Shown here: piece after piece, positions 35,801 to 44,500 of the stretch | How the letters are laid out: every line of letters starts with the position of its first letter | Position numbering within the stretch: the first letter of the stretch is position 1 | NCBI RefSeq assembly: GCF_038002825.1 | Contig: NZ_JBBODF010000001.1 | Coordinates: 2,852,001 to 2,916,000 of the forward strand | Reading direction: 5' to 3' | DNA length: 64,000 nucleotides | From: Paenibacillus sp. FSL H8-0048 | Lineage (GTDB): Bacteria; Bacillota; Bacilli; Paenibacillales; Paenibacillaceae | Notes under the pieces: model-generated | Told to the model about the DNA's origin: nothing | Databases searched by the model: none | The model's input: the letters and a program-made list of their open reading frames with translations, nothing else | Made by a program: the position numbers and the translations under genes

Positions 35801-37528
35801 CTCCAGCTGCCGTCTATTCAAATCATTATAGAAGCATTGGTTATCTGGAAGCGGATTCAAGCTATCCGTTTTGTGAGGACTATAGAATATGCCGTCTTTG
35901 TTTCGTGAATTAAAATCAATTGCCTTCAGCTTTTGCTGCAGCTCCCTGACATCCCTTGCCACAAAGGCAATACGGCATGCAAAGTGTTCTCTGCCTGTAG
36001 TGGCTGTATAGCATATATCAATCAGGTTATGCTTTGCAAAGCCAGTATGCTGATATTTTCTGACCAGGCGCTCCAGAGCAGCTACTGAATTGGCTGATAA
36101 AGTGAAAACATAATCCACAGGAGACGCTTGATTCTCACTACTTTCAGGACATGGAGCCTCTTCCAATATCACATGACAATTAGTTCCGCTTAATCCGAAA
36201 GAACTTATTCCACATCTCCTTAACTCTCCGGCACTGCTCTCCCAAGGCATTAGCTTATCATTGATATAGACAGGGGAATTTTCAAAATCAATTTTCCGGT
36301 TCGGAAAGCTGAAGTTGATACTGGGCGGAATTTTTTTATGTTTTAATGCCAGGACTGCCTTGATCAGACCGGCAATTCCGGCGGCATTGTCCAAGTGGCC
36401 GATATTGCTTTTTACCGCGCCGATCGCACAAAATTGTTTTTTTGAAGTAAATTGGCTGAACGCTTTATTGATCCCTTCAATTTCAACCGGGTCTCCCAAC
36501 TTGGTTCCTGTGCCATGGGCTTCAATATAAGAGATCGTTTCAGGCTGTACCTCGGCATCCTGCCAGGCTCTTACAATCACATCTGCTTGGGCATCCGGGT
36601 TAGGTGCAGTAATACCAATTGAATGGCCATCCTGGTTAATGGCGCTCCCTTTAATAACTGCATAAATCTGATCGTGATCCTCTATGGCCTTATGCAACGG
36701 TTTGAGCAAAATAACCGCTGATCCCTCTCCAAAGCCGGTTCCATCCGATGCTTCGTCAAAGGTCCGGGTGTGGTCCACCGAAGATTCGATTCCCATTCTG
36801 TTACTGTACTTAAAGGGTAAAAGATTTATTTTAATACCACCGGCAAGCGCCGTTTCACAATCTCCGGTTCTAATGGACCGGCAAGCATAGTGAACGGCCG
36901 CGAGTGATGAAGAACACGTAGTATCTATCATCAGGCTTGGTCCCTTGAAGTCAAACAAATAGGATACTCTCCCGGCTATGACGGGTGCCAGGTTGCCGGT
37001 CATCGAAGCAGCAAAGGATTCCGGCTCCAGTCTGGATACATGATTAAAATATTCATTCGAGGAGAAGCTGCTGAAGCCGAGGAACACCCCTACACGCTGA
37101 CCGCGCAGTTTGTGGCCTCCATAACCAGCATCTTCAAGAGCTTCCCAGGAAGTCTCGAGGAATATCCTCTGGTTAGGGTCCATAAGACTGGCCTCTTTGG
37201 GAGAAATATTGAACAGCTCGTGGTCAAAGGAGTCTATCTCATCCAGATAGGCATATTTTGCATAATTCACCTCCTGCTCTTGCTCCACAGCAGCTACGAA
37301 TGCATCCAAATCCTTACGTCTTCTTGCAGGTATTTCTCTTATGCAGTCCTCTCCACTTTCCAATATCCCCCAATACTGCTCAGTATTTTGAGCGGAGGCT
37401 ATTCTGGTAGAGACGCCTATGATTGCGATATCCTTCATGGAAATATGAGGTTTGTTCCGCATCTCTTCACTGGTACTGGATTGCGGATTATTCAAGCTAA
37501 AGCCCAGCAGCTTTTTCTTGATTGCCAT
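32834..37528 (-). CDS. Trans-AT PKS KS-KR-ACP fused to a BtrH-like cysteine acyltransferase domain
   Basis: A 1564-residue PKS. KS (about 32-455) has Cys205 in TTCSSSL, EAHGTGT and KSNIGHLD. KR (about 853-1070) has GGTGGIG, catalytic Ser and YYSAAN; its HSAAAGGDG keeps the B-type Asp. ACP Ser is 1183 (GGNSL). After the ACP is a tail of about 330 residues. Its first part matches the BtrH N-terminal family: a Cys in KSCFYNS (1258), the strand NPVILWIDCYY, a His in PHTWLIYGYN (1363) and an acid in HIIEHP (Glu1381), in the order of a Cys-His-acid catalytic set. The remainder (about 1430-1564) is helical. BtrH moves an ACP-bound side chain onto an antibiotic amine. A PKS carrying such a domain could release or transfer its own acyl chain. 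Confidence 0.93.
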   Translation of the reverse strand: MAIKKKLLGFSLNNPQSSTSEEMRNKPHISMKDIAIIGVSTRIASAQNTEQYWGILESGEDCIREIPARRRKDLDAFVAAVEQEQEVNYAKYAYLDEIDSFDHELFNISPKEASLMDPNQRIFLETSWEALEDAGYGGHKLRGQRVGVFLGFSSFSSNEYFNHVSRLEPESFAASMTGNLAPVIAGRVSYLFDFKGPSLMIDTTCSSSLAAVHYACRSIRTGDCETALAGGIKINLLPFKYSNRMGIESSVDHTRTFDEASDGTGFGEGSAVILLKPLHKAIEDHDQIYAVIKGSAINQDGHSIGITAPNPDAQADVIVRAWQDAEVQPETISYIEAHGTGTKLGDPVEIEGINKAFSQFTSKKQFCAIGAVKSNIGHLDNAAGIAGLIKAVLALKHKKIPPSINFSFPNRKIDFENSPVYINDKLMPWESSAGELRRCGISSFGLSGTNCHVILEEAPCPESSENQASPVDYVFTLSANSVAALERLVRKYQHTGFAKHNLIDICYTATTGREHFACRIAFVARDVRELQQKLKAIDFNSRNKDGIFYSPHKTDSLNPLPDNQCFYNDLNRRQLEEICERYAGGEQINWNRFYSGAGAGRISLPTYPFERKRCWARLPAPALKQNVSHSDHLYYSHAWKRQERASLQTEQEEQNGTILVVTDGAGIGDYVLNRLREEGRPFIEWRGGGHQSYDQPENSLRLSEVSQIYHFASCMRTQACSDFGPVRDNLKQGISSFLGLIHALQDSRPAQSIEVTVISAYANEVTGDEKLLIPENAALFGLAKVVNQESKAIQCRCIDIDDETDAELIYKEIESGYQLHSAAFRNNQRYTEEISPQSLSTVPVQQWMLKEDGAYIIIGGTGGIGLEIAHFFSRQQIQVNLVLVNRSPFPEADKWAALLETSTDEALCHKIRTLLAIKENGSQVVCMRADVCQESEMKQLLAQVRSRFGRINGVVHSAAAGGDGQNISRESRLDLEKVIAPKIYGTWILDKLTQDDDMDFFILFSSVASILGGKGLGYYSAANAYQDTFGAWRNRRGRKTTVINWTAWKETGMVSKNNLTESSILLRISNAEALEAFLQVLNRDIKRIVICKLSYTQELLLSEKYLPVTLSAEIRARVIHTLSASTSREPQTDLLPAAARPAGRENGETYTPLENKLAVIWSGLLGIDEVNIDKDFYDLGGNSLVAVKCELEMEKEHLSLSYEDVEKYRTIRKLALRAEKRTGECLVKETVKPGSTENKITDILLDIHPFNDVYYKSCFYNSLFPVIQYYKGSIIPFLLNDMIVYQIQRREDGVWPEARYLPRQSDSLLLQHAGIEFHAKSKSEEIIPDTMKAIQKGNPVILWIDCYYASIRKDLYETTHLPHTWLIYGYNEEERVFHIIEHPLRDNLAYDKKKVSFEEVTRAYNGYIANFMNFFDEYSYYEYYLSETGERGGLSEPDYQINELKRCYLTGREAIAKGIMELEEYLCDENSRKLMANDQVLEGLNTLVNVKQVELYRLKLLFGSSHDEVKIVEDILNLWKAIRAKVAKNLFSGSSISLCTGFFTENIANIIELERVCLDKLTSV
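33230..33800 (-). other. BtrH-N-like acyltransferase domain within the PKS
   Basis: Residues about 1245-1430 of the KS-KR-ACP protein, with Cys1258, His1363 and Glu1381 placed as in BtrH-type papain-like acyltransferases. The call rests on motif order, not on a profile search. Confidence 0.7.
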
Positions 37529-37561
37529 TTTTACACCCCGTATCTATTTAATAGACCTCGT

Positions 37562-40500
37562 TCAGACTTCTTCACAAAATACACTTATCAGTTCAACATA
37601 ATCCATAAATAGCTGCTCCATCTCAGCGGGTTTTAAGCGTCTGGCGTTGTACATAACTTTGAATTGAATATATTCATCTGGCGCTTCCAGGCTGACAATA
37701 ATATCGTAAAAGTCCATCATGCCTTCATTCATCTCCAATCTGTCCTTCTCCAGGATGAGCGGGATGATGTCCGGCTGCGCTTTGATGATTTCGTTAATCT
37801 CGTTGATTCGGTACTTCTCGCTCATTGTCTCCTTTAATTGCTTATCTGTTTCTTTTACCAGGTCCATAATGCTATCTATCTCGCTGCCGCATAAGCTAAC
37901 AGGAGCAATAGCCCCCTTTTCAGACAGAGCGGCTTGAATCGTTACTTGCTCTTGCCCGCTTAGCTCCATAAAGAGATACAGATAGAGTGCCGCAAGGATG
38001 GTGTTGATATGAAGATTGCCGATCGCTCCGATCGCCTGAAGTTTTTTCACAAGGTGGTCCGGCAAGCGATGCTGAATACTGCCTACTGGCCGGTCTGTAT
38101 AGTACTGAACAAAATAATGCTCAGGAATCGGGAGCGAATCCAAGCTCACTTTTTTATTCATACTATTTCTCTTATCCAATAGTTTGGACAAGCCTCGGAT
38201 GGTCGGAGATGCGAAAATAGCCCCGACAGAAATCTGTCCGGGATGCTTGGCCTCTATTCTATTTTGCATCTTTACAAGCAGAAGCGAATCTCCACCGACA
38301 TTAAAAAAGTTGTCATCCATTCCGATTGTGTCTTTTTCCCTGTGAAGGAGCTCGGACCATAGCTCTGCCAGCTCATTTTGTGCAGGGCTTGCAGGAGGAG
38401 CATAACCCGCAGATTTTCTGCTGCTCTCCTCTGGCACAGGCAGCCGCCGGCGGTCTATCTTCCCGTTAACCGAGATCGGAAAGGAATCTAATTGAATCAT
38501 ATAGGCGGGAACCATATATTCCGGTATTTTTCGCAGCAAATATTCCCTTAATTCTTGAATGCCCAGCCTGCAGTCTGCTGTATAATAAGCACAGAGCGCT
38601 TTAAAGCTGTTATCTGTTTCAACTGCCATGACCAGGGCTTCATGAATGGAGGAATGCTTAAATAATGCCGCTTCAATATCACCAGGTTCGATTCTGTACC
38701 CCCGTATTTTTATTTGATTGTTAATTCTGCCCAAAAATTCAATTTCACCGTCAGGCAACCATTTTCCAAGGTCTCCGGTACGGTATATTCTTTCCTTGGA
38801 GCTAAACGGATTTGGAACAAACCGCTCCCTGGTCAATTCAGGATTGTTAAAATATCCCCTGGCCACTCCTTCTCCGCCAATACATATTTCCCCTGCCACC
38901 CCTATAGGCTGCACAAGATCATTACGGTCCAGAATGTACACTTTCACATTAGACAATGGACTGCCCAGATTAATCCGTTCTCCTGCATGCAGTTCCTTGA
39001 CGGTTGCCCAAACCGTTGCTTCTGTAGGACCATACATATTGTAAACCTTAGCACCGGATAGCTGGACGATCTCTTCCAAGAGCTTATCCTGAAACACATC
39101 TCCGCCTATCATAATCTCACTTAACCGCGACAGACTGGCGCGGGCTTGATGATTGTCTATTATCATCTGCATTCTTGAGGGCGTGGCCTGCAGCATATCC
39201 ACCTTTTCGGTATTAATGATTTCAGCGAGTGATGCCGGGTCCAGCTGTTTTTTCACACCTGCAAGGACTACTTTAAGACCCAGAGTCAACGGAAGCAGTG
39301 TCTCAACCAGAAAGATATCAAAAGAAATAGTAGTCAGGGCGAGAATCGTTTTTTCCGGTATAAATTCAATTCTATTGGCGATTCCGCTAAAAAAGTTCAT
39401 AAGCGATACATGTTCTACAGCTACCCCTTTAGGTTTGCCTGTAGACCCCGATGTATATAAGAGGTATGCCATATCACCTGATTGATTGACCGGTTCAGGA
39501 TTGCAAGATTCCTCTGCATTCATTAATTCAATATCCATAATGACTGCCATGTCTTTGTATAGATCTCCGGCACCCGCCGCAACAAGGATATACTTCGCCC
39601 TGCTGTCCTCCAAAATAAGACGGACCCTTTCTTCGGGATAGCTAGGATCAATGGGCAAAAAAGCTCCGCCGGATTTTAGAATACCTAACAAATATCCAAT
39701 CATATTAAAGGAATGATCCATCATGACAGCAACTATATCTTCCCTGCCCACTCCTTTACCCCTTAACAATCTTGCCGTCCGGTTGGCTAATTCGTTCAAT
39801 TCTCTATAATTCATCTGTTCCCGGTCCATCACCAGAGCCACCCGGTCAGGCGTTCTCGCAGCCTGCTCTTCAAAAAGTTCATGTATGCATTTGTCTCTGA
39901 AAAATGGTGCTTGTGTATTATTAAATTCATGGATATATCTTCGCTGCTCTTCAATGGTTAACATATTTATTTCCATTATTTTTTTGTTTTTATCTTTAGT
40001 GATCTCATTCAAAATAGTAAGATAGTGGTCAATCATACGGTTCATCGTTTCATTTTTAAATAAAGCTGTACAATACTCAAAGGTGAAGTGAATCTCATCG
40101 CCCAATTCAAAGGCTTCCATCGACAAATCAAATTTTGAAGTGGGATTGCAATGATTAATAGCCGCGGTCTTTGTTTTTCTAATATGGCTTTGAAAGGTAA
40201 ACACGGTATCAAACAAAGGATTTCTGCTAAAGTTTCTAGGAACATTAAGCTTATTGATAATTTCTTCATATTGATAGTCCTGATATTCAATAGCTTTCAG
40301 TTGACTAAGCTTGACTTCTTCCAAGAACAGCTCGATTGTTTTATCCCCCGCCGGATAATTCCTAAGTGGCAGCATATTAATAAAAAATCCAACGAGCTTT
40401 TCAACTCCGTCATGATGCCTGCCGGCAGCGGGTGTACCTACTACAATATCCTCCTGGCCGGAATACTTCATTAGGAGAATATTATATGCGGCGAGCAAAA

Positions 40501-41506
40501 CCATATATATTGTGGTTTGGGTCGAACTTGCCAAGCTTTTTAGCTTTTGGGTTAGCTCATGGTTTACTGTAAAGGTGATATGCCTGCCTTCAAATTGCTG
40601 CCTTAACGGCCTGGGATAGTCCAGAGGGAGTTCCAATACGGGAAGCGCTCCCTTAAACTGTTCCATCCAGTACTCCTCATGCTTGTTAAGCAAGCCGGAA
40701 GCAAGCATATTATTCTGCCATTCCGCAAAATCTTTGTATTGAAACTTCAAAGGAGCAAGGGTCTGGTTATTGTACAGTTTGAACAGTTCATCAATGAGAA
40801 TATTACCCAGGGAGATTCCATCTGAGATAATATGGTGCATGTCAATAAGCAAGGTATATCCATCATAAGTATTAAACAGTGCAGCTCTGATTAAATTCCC
40901 CTTTTCCAAATCAAAGGGTTTAACAAAATCATTCATTACTTGCATTAAATCAGATCTGTCACAGCTTTGTTTATATAATCGAAAATCAAAATTCTCATGT
41001 ATGAATTCAAAGGGCTCGCCTTCTACAAAGCAAAATGACGTTCTCAATGATTCGTGGCGCCTGATCAGTTCAATAAACGCTGTTTCCAGCTGCTTGACAT
41101 CCACTCTTGCATCAAGTTCGATCGCTTCTGACATATTGTAGCTGATTCCGGTTTCTGCAATGGAGCTCAACAGGAAGATTCTCTTTTGGGCAGAGGACAA
41201 CCGATATTTGTCCTTAGTCTCAACCGGTTGAATTCGATACAGATTAGCGGGATTCCCTGCCTGCGCCGTATGCTCCAATTTGTACATCAAATCGAAAAAT
41301 TTCGTATCCAGCAGAGCTTGGAGGGCAGCTTCACCCTTCAAGCCATCAGCTGTGCCCGTCATCATTCCCTCTAGTATTGCCTTTACAGCTTTTGTATTCT
41401 CTTTCTGATTTAGAATTTTCAAACTGTGCAGCGCAGCTTCCTTAGTCATTTCTCCTTGTTTAAGATTTAACAGTATATGGGCATTTATCTGGTCAAGCTC
41501 ATTCAT
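37562..41506 (-). CDS. NRPS C-A(Gly-like)-PCP plus C-terminal half-condensation domain
   Basis: A 1314-residue module. The first 90 residues are helical and resemble an N-terminal docking element (MNELDQINAHILLNLKQG and on). C (about 100-530) has HHIISDG. A (about 540-1013) has YTSGSTGKPKG and FDIFLVETL; the specificity positions read D-I-V-Q-M-G-M-V-W, close to the glycine code DILQLGMVWK. PCP has Ser1074 (GGDSL). Residues about 1120-1314 resemble the C-lobe of a condensation domain. The ATG at 41506 has GAGGG seven bases upstream and overlaps the previous stop; the upstream extension of the frame is not needed. The next protein begins with a KS, so glycine should be extended by a ketide unit. 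Confidence 0.93.
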   Translation of the reverse strand: MNELDQINAHILLNLKQGEMTKEAALHSLKILNQKENTKAVKAILEGMMTGTADGLKGEAALQALLDTKFFDLMYKLEHTAQAGNPANLYRIQPVETKDKYRLSSAQKRIFLLSSIAETGISYNMSEAIELDARVDVKQLETAFIELIRRHESLRTSFCFVEGEPFEFIHENFDFRLYKQSCDRSDLMQVMNDFVKPFDLEKGNLIRAALFNTYDGYTLLIDMHHIISDGISLGNILIDELFKLYNNQTLAPLKFQYKDFAEWQNNMLASGLLNKHEEYWMEQFKGALPVLELPLDYPRPLRQQFEGRHITFTVNHELTQKLKSLASSTQTTIYMVLLAAYNILLMKYSGQEDIVVGTPAAGRHHDGVEKLVGFFINMLPLRNYPAGDKTIELFLEEVKLSQLKAIEYQDYQYEEIINKLNVPRNFSRNPLFDTVFTFQSHIRKTKTAAINHCNPTSKFDLSMEAFELGDEIHFTFEYCTALFKNETMNRMIDHYLTILNEITKDKNKKIMEINMLTIEEQRRYIHEFNNTQAPFFRDKCIHELFEEQAARTPDRVALVMDREQMNYRELNELANRTARLLRGKGVGREDIVAVMMDHSFNMIGYLLGILKSGGAFLPIDPSYPEERVRLILEDSRAKYILVAAGAGDLYKDMAVIMDIELMNAEESCNPEPVNQSGDMAYLLYTSGSTGKPKGVAVEHVSLMNFFSGIANRIEFIPEKTILALTTISFDIFLVETLLPLTLGLKVVLAGVKKQLDPASLAEIINTEKVDMLQATPSRMQMIIDNHQARASLSRLSEIMIGGDVFQDKLLEEIVQLSGAKVYNMYGPTEATVWATVKELHAGERINLGSPLSNVKVYILDRNDLVQPIGVAGEICIGGEGVARGYFNNPELTRERFVPNPFSSKERIYRTGDLGKWLPDGEIEFLGRINNQIKIRGYRIEPGDIEAALFKHSSIHEALVMAVETDNSFKALCAYYTADCRLGIQELREYLLRKIPEYMVPAYMIQLDSFPISVNGKIDRRRLPVPEESSRKSAGYAPPASPAQNELAELWSELLHREKDTIGMDDNFFNVGGDSLLLVKMQNRIEAKHPGQISVGAIFASPTIRGLSKLLDKRNSMNKKVSLDSLPIPEHYFVQYYTDRPVGSIQHRLPDHLVKKLQAIGAIGNLHINTILAALYLYLFMELSGQEQVTIQAALSEKGAIAPVSLCGSEIDSIMDLVKETDKQLKETMSEKYRINEINEIIKAQPDIIPLILEKDRLEMNEGMMDFYDIIVSLEAPDEYIQFKVMYNARRLKPAEMEQLFMDYVELISVFCEEV
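37565..38150 (-). other. Half-condensation (C-lobe-like) domain at NRPS C-terminus, copy 2
   Basis: About 195 residues after the PCP: INTILAALYLYLFMELSG followed later by FYDIIVSLEA and MYNARRLKPAEMEQL parallels the C-lobe of the same protein's own C domain (TIYMVLLAAYNILLMKYSG, FDLSMEAFE, EYCTALFKNETM). No HHxxxDG is present. Confidence 0.7.
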
Positions 41507-44500
41507 CCTGATTCCCTCTTTTCGCACTCAATAAGGCAATCCCTTCGGCAATAGAGGTATTCCCGGACTCTATAGTTTCAAGCAAGTGGAGAAGCTGCTC
41601 TTCATCCGTTTGAATTTCAAGCTCAATGCCCGTTTTCTCACGGATATAATCTGACATCTCAACGATTGTAGAATAAGTGAAAATGTCCGAGATGCTAAGA
41701 ATTTGCGGATATACCTTATCAATCTCCCGCAATAACTGCATTGCCAGAATCGAATCCCCGCCCATATTATAGAAGGTTTGGTATACCTGAATCTCTTCTA
41801 GGCCAAGAACGTTCCCCCAGATAATGGCCAAACGGCTCTCTATCATTTGTTTCTCCGGATTCTCCAAACCGATTACATTGACATCCAATCGACCTTCTTT
41901 TGATGCAGCAATATTCTTACGGTCCTGGGTGATTCTTTGTTCTGCTTCGCGCCGTAAATCTTCACTAAGGCTAAAGGAGGATAGCGACTCTTCAGGAAGG
42001 GAAGACATATATTCAAAATTAATACTTCCCGGTAGAATATTAGTTACATCGGCACTCTGAACGTCTTCAAAGACAGCCATTGCTTCTTCAGCACTCATTG
42101 CCAAAAAAATCTGATTCTCATCCGAAACGCTATGTTCAGCAGCCATCCCCACTCCCTTCCACAAAGGCCAGCTGATAGAAGTTCCAGGCAATCCTGTATG
42201 ATTCCGGTACATGGCATATGAATCCAAATAGGAATTAGCTGCAGTATAATCACTCTGCCCTACTCCCCCAAGCAGCGAGGATACAGATGAAAAAAGCGTG
42301 AAGAAGTCAAGCTCATCATTTCTTGTCAAATGACCAAGAAGCCATGTCCCGTACACCTTTGGCGAAATGACTTCATCAAAGATCGCTGTGTCCTTGGCAT
42401 AGATAAGACCTTTTCCTGCTACACCTGCGGTATGAATGATCCCCTTTAATGGCCCCTGGTTTGAACGGATTTTGTTCAAGACCTCTTCAAGCTCAGGGCC
42501 GTTGGAGATATCTGCCTTATAGTAGATATACTTTGCACCTGCCTGCTCAAGCTGAGTTAGCCTTTTTATAATTGCGCAGCAATGCAAATCTTCATTCTTA
42601 TACAGAATTTCCTTCCAGAGATTACGCTTAGGCAGTTCTGTCCTACCGATCAAAGCAATCTCTGCCTGATGCTGGGCAGTAATATGTTTACCAATCTCGA
42701 ACCCGATCCCCCCTGCTCCTCCGGAAATTACATATACGCCCTCGGTATGATACTGGGCCTCCCTGCCAATAGGATTCAGACTTACCCTGCGCATTTCCTG
42801 CAAGTATCGTTGGTTGTGGCGATAAGCGGTGCACGCTGCAGTACCGTGCATAATCTCCGCTATGATCAGATCAATGGATGATTGCCAATCTATATCAATA
42901 TTTTTGCAGGTTATATGCTCATTTTCCTGGCCAACAACCTTGCTAAGCCCAAACAAGGGGGCGTTGTGGGGTTTGATGACTTCTTCCTTCCCATCCACCA
43001 GATTCACATAATCTGAGAGGGTAATCAAATCGGTGTTATAGTTGTATCCGTGAACAGACAACGAGCGTGCAATATTAAAAACGCTGTACACTCCCATTCT
43101 CTGGCTGTACTTGAGCTCATCCAGTGAAGAGATATCTGCCTGCTTAGAAATGGACATTGCATGAATTATTTTTTGAATTTTGTATGGTTTTAATTCATGA
43201 AACAGCTCGGAATAATCGTTGTCTTCACAGATGGTATACTTCTGGTGATTTAATTGCTGATATCCTTCACCCGATTCTACCTCTATCACATCAATTCCTG
43301 ATTTCCGTAATCCCATAACCAGTTTATCTGCCCAACCGGATGGGTCTTTAAAAACCAGAAATTTCCCGTATACATCACTTGCGCTTATTTCCCCAAGCGG
43401 TGACGAATACCATTGCATTGCAAAGCCGCCGCTGGTCTTGTTCGTAAAAGCAGCTCTTTTAAACTCTTTTTCCGACACTCTTTTTATTGTATAATCAGCA
43501 ATTTCCATGAAGCAATTTCCATACTCGTCAAGCAGTTCAATATCAAAAGAGATCGTTTCTTTATTGTCGGCGTTCCGTTTTTGGACATAGCTGAAAAATC
43601 TAGGCGGCATAGGGCCAAAAACGGTGATTCTTTTATACATTAACGGCAGAAATATTCCTTCCCCAACACTTTGGCTGATAACATTAACTGCACAATCCAT
43701 CATAGCCGGATGGATATAGTATTGATTCAAATCCTCTTTGAACTCAATTGGAAGGTTCATCTCGGCAATGATTTCTTCGGTTCCCAGATAAACCGTACCC
43801 GAGTTAAACCATCTTGGTCCAAACTCAAACGGCCCATTCACATTAGTGAACGCCGATTGGTATTGCCCTTGGCCGCAGTTGCGGATTATTTCCTCAATAC
43901 TGTAGGTCTTCCCCTGAGAAGTATGGCTTGCAGAAGCACTCCCCTGTACGTGAGTGATCCAGCTTGAGTCGTTTTCTTCATTATCCATCTTACTTACAAT
44001 GGTGAAATTAAGTTGTCCAGTGCCTTTTTCAACAATAATTAACACTGTCTTCTCTTCCCCCGAATGGACTGCCAACGGTCGAATAAAGGTTACTTCACTT
44101 AGCTCCAAAACAGCATCCTTGTAGTATTTGTCAAATATTCTCTTGAACATTTCCAGATAGGTGGTGCCTGGAACAACATGCATATTCATAACTTTATGAT
44201 CGCTTAATACCCAATGCTCTCCTACAGAGAATCGGGTCTCATACACATCTCTATCCGGAAGCTCGGTGACTCTTCTATGCACCAGAGGATGTTCTTTTTT
44301 ATGCTCCAAGGCATATCCATGAAACTCAACGACATTGGGCGATGCCCAATATCTCAAACGTTCCAATGGATATGGCGGCAGGGATACTCTGTTTCTTCTG
44401 CTGCCTGCATATAATGCCTCCCACTCCACCTCTGCTCCCTTGATATACAATCTGCATAGCTCAGTAAGAGCCGTATCGGCAGCATGAGTGTTGGAATGGA

